In this document: positions 59,701 to 64,000 of the stretch, in pieces | How positions within the stretch are numbered: position 1 is the stretch's first letter | Layout of the letters: each line of letters starts with the position of its first letter | NCBI GenBank assembly: GCA_023846275.1 | Contig: CM043865.1 | Span: 6,498,068 to 6,562,067, forward strand | DNA: 64,000 bases | Direction: 5' to 3' | Source of the DNA: Vanilla planifolia | Lineage: Eukaryota > Streptophyta > Magnoliopsida > Asparagales > Orchidaceae | Made by a program: the position numbers and the translations under genes | The notes under the pieces: generated by a model | Databases searched by the model: none | What the model saw: the letters and a program-made list of their open reading frames with translations, nothing else | Told to the model about the DNA's origin: nothing

Positions 59701-61446
59701 GGAGAGAGTGAAAGATAAAGAGATATTATGGGGATTGCGGGAAAATGGCAGTTGCCAAAGGTACACAACTAGCCAATGAACATGACTAAAAGGGAAATGA
59801 TGATTGAAAAAAAAATGGATAAAATTGCTAGGTATTAATCTGCCACAACTTATATAAAAATGCAAAAATAAGAGTAATAATAATAAAAAAAGAAGCACGA
59901 AGTCATCAAATTTGTGTGGTTTTCAACCTAAGTAAGGCTTATATACACCAAGAGGAAGGAAAATCTACTATAATCAAAATAATAAATGAAAATGTGAACT
60001 TACACAGGAATAAAACAAAACTTATCTAACCCAAATACACTCAATCCTGTAAACAGGAAACAACATTAAACTCTCTCACAAAATGACAAGTTTTCTTGAT
60101 CACTTATAAATTAAAAACTAAAAAAGAATAACAATTCTTCCTCTTAAAAAAACTTTTTTACTATTACTCTTGTCTTCACTTTCATAACTTTCATATAAAA
60201 AAACCTTAAAGAAATAACTGTGTTTATATTTAAACCATCATAGTCATAATTATATTCTATAATTTCTCAATCACGATTGTATGGTTGCATATTTAAATAT
60301 TTGACAAACATAATTTTCTAAAACTCAACAAATTTAGTTCCATTCTTGTCATATATGATAAATATAGGTACAATTTGAGTTTGGATTCAACAAAAACTAA
60401 AAGATAAGAGATACAAAATGACAGAAAATTTAAGAAGGTGATAAGAGAGAGATATGGAGATAAGAGTGAGGCAACAATAATAGATATTTGCCAACTAAAG
60501 GAGATGGATGGCCAAGTGATGAGATCGAATGTAAACACTAATTATGGGGAGAAAACTCCAATTGTGTAGTGCAAAGAATTGAAGCTATGACAGAGGAGAG
60601 GGAGAGGAGGAGAGTTTTACCTTAGATCAATAGTTGACAATGATGGCACCGAGGCTAGTGAAAAATAACTAGAGCACGATAATTTGAGTGCAAAATAATT
60701 AAGAAAAGAAAAATCCAAGGATAATGCACTAGTTTAAAACATTGCCAAAAAATCTCTACTAAGCACCACCATATGTTAATTATGCAACAATTCAAAACTA
60801 TTGTTATATCCAAGAAATGAAAACAATTCCAAATTGCTGCTAATTCTAAACAAGAGGACAATTATAATCACTATCATAATTAATGCACATTTATTTAACC
60901 CTTACCAATGATAAGTTAGGGCATCACTTCAAACCATGGGCATTTTTGATTTGTTAAAGTTCCAAACTTGCTGGCATGGTTGAGCACCTTTCTTTAGAAA
61001 TGACATCAATTTTTTAAAATGTTGCTGCACATGTTATGCCATTGCACAATTTTTTATTTTTTTATTTTTTGGAGAAGCCTATTGCGTGAAACAAATATCA
61101 CATGAAAAACTTAAGGGAAATAAGAAAAACCTTTAAAGGGTAGCCCAAGCAAATGATTGCTGACACACTGATATCTTCTGCACTAGCAACCATGCAGCTA
61201 ACTCTGCAAAAATTCATATGTTGAATATTGAATAAGTAATTGCTCACAAATTAATCTCAAGAGGAAGAATCTAACCTTGCTTTATGACATTATGAATGGT
61301 AATGCATTACCTAGAACCCATGGATTTGCCAATCAGTATTAAAGGATGACCAGGATGCTTTTCAATAGCACTTTTAACAATACTCATGTGATGATCAACT
61401 AATTTTTCTGCTTTAGGAGGAGCTTTACGTTGTCCACTGGAGATAT
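56789..61446 (-). CDS. KANL3/TEX30-type alpha/beta hydrolase, 3' part of gene (4 visible exons)
   Basis: Minus-strand exons: 61,446-61,311; 61,203-61,131; 57,168-57,103; 57,004-56,789. All join in frame with GT-AG borders and end at TAA 56,791-56,789, giving about 163 residues. The nucleophile motif GKSMGS is in the first visible exon. The expected acid, QGSKD, is at the start of the last exon (Asp codon 56,995-56,993), and the histidine is in VVDGGDHSFKIGKK. Blocks RKAPPKAEKLVDHH, ASAEDISVSAIICLGYPLK and RDETLLKLRVPTMFVQ match the plant KAT8 NSL-complex subunit 3 / TEX30-like family, generally predicted soluble serine hydrolases of unknown substrate. The N-terminal portion, including the oxyanion HGAG region, is missing: its exon(s) must lie beyond the copia fossil and outside the window. 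The third intron in the visible order is 3,962 nt. The gene looks intact as far as visible. Confidence 0.85.
57169..61130 (-). other. Large hydrolase intron (3,962 nt)
   Basis: Donor CTTTAAAG/GTTTTT and acceptor GTGTTTCAG/GGAACG bound it. Neighbouring introns are 98 and 107 nt. It contains a less AT-rich block at 57,600-58,420, which has minus-strand open frames at 58,386-58,093 and 58,099-57,710. These match no family I know. It also contains a 174-bp tandem duplication near 59.35-59.67 kb. The rest is AT-rich. The block and duplication suggest inserted DNA. Confidence 0.7.
59351..59670. repeat. 174-bp-period tandem duplication in the intron
   Basis: CTTCTAAGG, TAGATCTTTATCA and CATACATGTCGA recur at a constant 174-bp offset (for example 59,421 and 59,595; 59,477 and 59,651). 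Copy 1 spans about 59,351-59,495 and copy 2 about 59,525-59,670. Divergence is moderate. Confidence 0.85.
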
Positions 61447-62589
61447 CTGCCAAACATTTAATGTTAAACAAAGCCAACTATGAAACAACTTCAACCAATT
61501 AAAGAAATATTCTTGCATCAATTGCGCATTATCTGTACTTCTCGATAAGTATCCAGTTCTTTGTCCATCATATGCAAACTTGTCAACTAACTGTATGCAC
61601 ATTGCAATCTATTCAACAACGTTGGATTGGAGTGCTTAGCCAACTTAAATGAGAAAAGCATATACAAATAAGATTTTGTTAATCTATTAGAAATACTTTT
61701 GTTAATCTAAAAATGATGCACACCATCCTGACTATCAGTGTAATATTTTTAAATGAGTTTTCATCAAAACAAAATCTCACACAAGATGAGACTGAATTGT
61801 TGTTTCTTTTAAAATCTTAGTTGCTATAGTAACAAATTTAACTTAAAATGATCTTAAGTTTAGTTTTTGAAAAACTTTAGTGTGAAATGCAGTAGTAAAT
61901 ACTCCTAAGACATTTAGATAGTTTTGTTCCAAACAACAAGTTTACGTTCACCCCCAACTACAAAAGACCATGCTTAAACTAAGTGCATCTTTTGCAAAAA
62001 CACGTAGACATAAAACCATTACAAAAAACAATCCAAAGACATTCATAAAAGGGATGACATTATTGTGTGAGAGATTAAATGTAGCACTCCTATCTCATTA
62101 ATAAATGTTTTTAGTGTCTTAAAAATTAGGTCATAAGTTTTGATATTCTAATCACAAAAAGACGAAGAAACTCAAAAGAAGTTGTGTCGAGTTGGCTATC
62201 ATGTCATCACAAAGGATTTTCCTAATGAGGCCTGAGTTAAAACCAGTTTTAACACATCCAATTAGCCAAAACAAAGTTGTCAAACCTTCTTCTACTTCAA
62301 CTTATTTCTAAAACCTAAGAACACTTAGAAAAGAATATTACTCAAAAATGATATATGATTTTATTATTATCAAATAACCCATATGAGATTTATAGGATTA
62401 ACAATCTTTCTCCTTTAATGATGACAAAATCATAACTAAGTAAAATGAATATATATAAGAATTTAAATGCTCTCCTTAAAGCTATACTCCTTACAACATT
62501 AAGTTCATTTTATACTTCTATTTCTCCATTTCTTGTTATCAATCAAAAGAAATACTATTTACTCAAGTGGGTTTATAATTCTTGATTTA
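61447..62589 (-). other. Presumed intron of the hydrolase gene, left of the copia fossil
   Basis: AT-rich. I searched for the exon that should precede the first visible one (a block resembling VVTFDYPY and, before it, HGAG) and found none. A 67-codon frame at 61,602-61,399 overlaps the first visible exon in another frame and is a shadow. Confidence 0.5.
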
Positions 62590-64000
62590 TTCTAATTCTA
62601 ACAACTTTTTTGATGGTAATAACAATTGATCATTTGAAAGTACAAATTTTATTGTCGTGGTTTTTAACTTATAAATAAAGTGATGTCCAATAATAATGTG
62701 TTTGGATCATGCATATAAAATTGCAATTTTGTTTAAGCATATTGCACTCAAAATTATCAAAAAATATTAAATTTTTATAAAAAGTAAATTCCATAATCTG
62801 CTAATCCTTATCTAATCCAAATTACTTGTAGTACAAAACTATAAGGTATAATATATTCAACTTTGGTTGTAGACAAGATAACTAAAGTTTGTTTTCTATT
62901 AGCCAATGACACAAGTGAGTTCCTTAGTAATTGGAAAATTTTGGAAGTAATCTTTTTTTCTATTTTGTAGCCAGCAAACCTACATCTGAATAAGCTACTA
63001 CATCAAATCCTAATCCATTCTTAAGGATACCCAAATCCTAATGAATTCATTCAAATAAGATACCTAAAAATAGGTTTTACAACATTCAAATTAGATTCCT
63101 TTGAAAATGCCACAAACACATATGCTAAAAATTATATTTGATTTGCTCACTGTCAAGTATAATAAAGAACCATTAATGCTACTATATAGTTTCACATATG
63201 CAGGTATTTCAACCTCAATTTTATTTAAATTATTGCTAAATATCATGGAGCTCAATCTTAGTTTCAGATTTTAACGTGAGTTTTTTTAATAATTATATTT
63301 TATATTTGTGTTGTGATATAAATATTCTATCAGATTTTAAAATGAAAGTCTTTTTAATAATATATTATATATTTGGGTTGTGATATAAATATTCTATTGA
63401 CTTTTTTCTTAACTTGGCATCCTAAGAAAAATATAAATTCTCCTATTATACTTATCACAAATTCATTTTTTGTCATTTCAACAAATTTTTCACAACATTT
63501 TATGTTAGTAGAGCCAAAGCGTCTATCATCAACATAAATTTTGTTGCTTAAAACATCATCATTTGTATATGATACCCATTTTTCCTCTGACAAAACATTA
63601 TAAGAAATGTGCAAAGTCGGTTATACCATGTTCCCATGGCTTATTTAGCCCATTTAATACCTTTTAAGCTTATAATCATGATTTAATTTATATTGTTATT
63701 TAAACAAAAGTCCCTTCAAAATCTAGCTATATGTACAAAAGTCCCTTCAAAATCAATCTCTTCTATTTGACTATACTTTTTATAACAAATCTAGCTTTAT
63801 TCCTAATTACTATTCCATTTTTATCTAGTTTGTTCTTGAAAATCCATTTGGTTCCTAAGGGGTCTAGAGGTTAATTCCCATACTTTATTATAATCAATTA
63901 ACCTAACTCTTCATTTATGATAATTAACCAAAACTCATGATTAAGCTCTTCTCTTATGTTATTTGGTTCATAGCTTGACAATTGCCACATGGCTGGACAC
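62590..64000 (-). mobile_element. Ty1/copia fossil, RT to RNase H, running off the window
   Basis: Read on the minus strand from the window edge downward. The N-terminal RT block lies at about 63,960-63,750, with GTKWIFKNKLDKNGIV equivalent to the family's GTKWVFRNKLDE. The RT catalytic part is the 86-codon frame 63,614-63,354, with YVDD followed by FGSTN and then GEFIFFLGCQV. The RNase H end, with a KHI-IGHHFI relic equivalent to KHIDIRHHFI, reaches about 62,620. It is on the same strand as the hydrolase gene and probably inside one of its introns. Broken in many places; old. Integrase, gag and 5' LTR would lie outside the window, and a 3' LTR was not recognised. Confidence 0.75.

Noticed and set aside
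61399-61602. 67-codon minus-strand frame as an extra hydrolase exon
   Set aside because: It is in a different frame from the exon at 61,446-61,311, which joins in phase to the others and carries the GKSMGS motif.
1-64000. tRNA, rRNA or other structured RNA genes
   Set aside because: No cloverleaf with A- and B-box sequence or conserved rRNA block was recognised by eye on either strand; a covariance-model scan would be needed to exclude small ones.

Overview
This window looks like nuclear DNA of a flowering plant. It is very AT-rich. It contains spliced genes of plant-specific transcription-factor families (an ERF group VI cytokinin response factor and a group III WRKY), a DUF3133 (EDR4-related) protein, and long intergenic tracts made of decayed LTR retroelements. 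I cannot name the species from sequence alone.

Layout. Positions 1-21.8 kb hold no gene I can support. They contain LTR-like blocks, several tandem arrays (about 50 bp at 2.4 kb, about 41 bp at 2.9 kb, about 23 bp at 8.2 kb), a short non-autonomous LTR element with two ~0.85-kb terminal repeats (4.85-7.36 kb, minus strand) and a Ty1/copia RNase H fossil (about 15.5-16.1 kb, minus strand). A GC-richer gene island at 21.8-23.3 kb carries the cytokinin response factor. It has a leader with two upstream ORFs, a likely leader intron, and three CCGG cores exactly 10 bp apart in the promoter. From 24.4 to about 40 kb come three Ty3/gypsy fossils in both orientations, one with a large 3' LTR that contains a 116-bp tandem repeat. 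From 40 to 47.9 kb there is unclassified AT-rich DNA with a 1,771-bp-offset direct repeat and a 69-bp AT microsatellite.

The right end is the gene-rich part. A four-exon DUF3133/EDR4-like gene (48,861-51,731, plus strand) is tail-to-tail with a three-exon group III WRKY gene (55,191-52,054, minus strand) that has a TATA box and three W-boxes upstream. These are followed by the last four visible exons of a KANL3/TEX30-type alpha/beta hydrolase (61,446-56,789, minus strand). Its 5' exons lie outside the window, beyond a Ty1/copia fossil (about 62.6 kb to the window end) that appears to sit in an intron.

The genes do not form an operon-like unit. Three of them (CRF, WRKY, EDR4-like) belong to families linked with hormone or defence signalling, but nothing in the sequence shows that they are functionally linked. 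I found no convincing undescribed system. The most testable oddities are the upstream ORFs of the CRF and EDR4-like genes, an exact 57-codon in-frame duplication in the EDR4-like gene, the phased CCGG promoter motif, and recurring perfect palindromes in gypsy LTR-like DNA.
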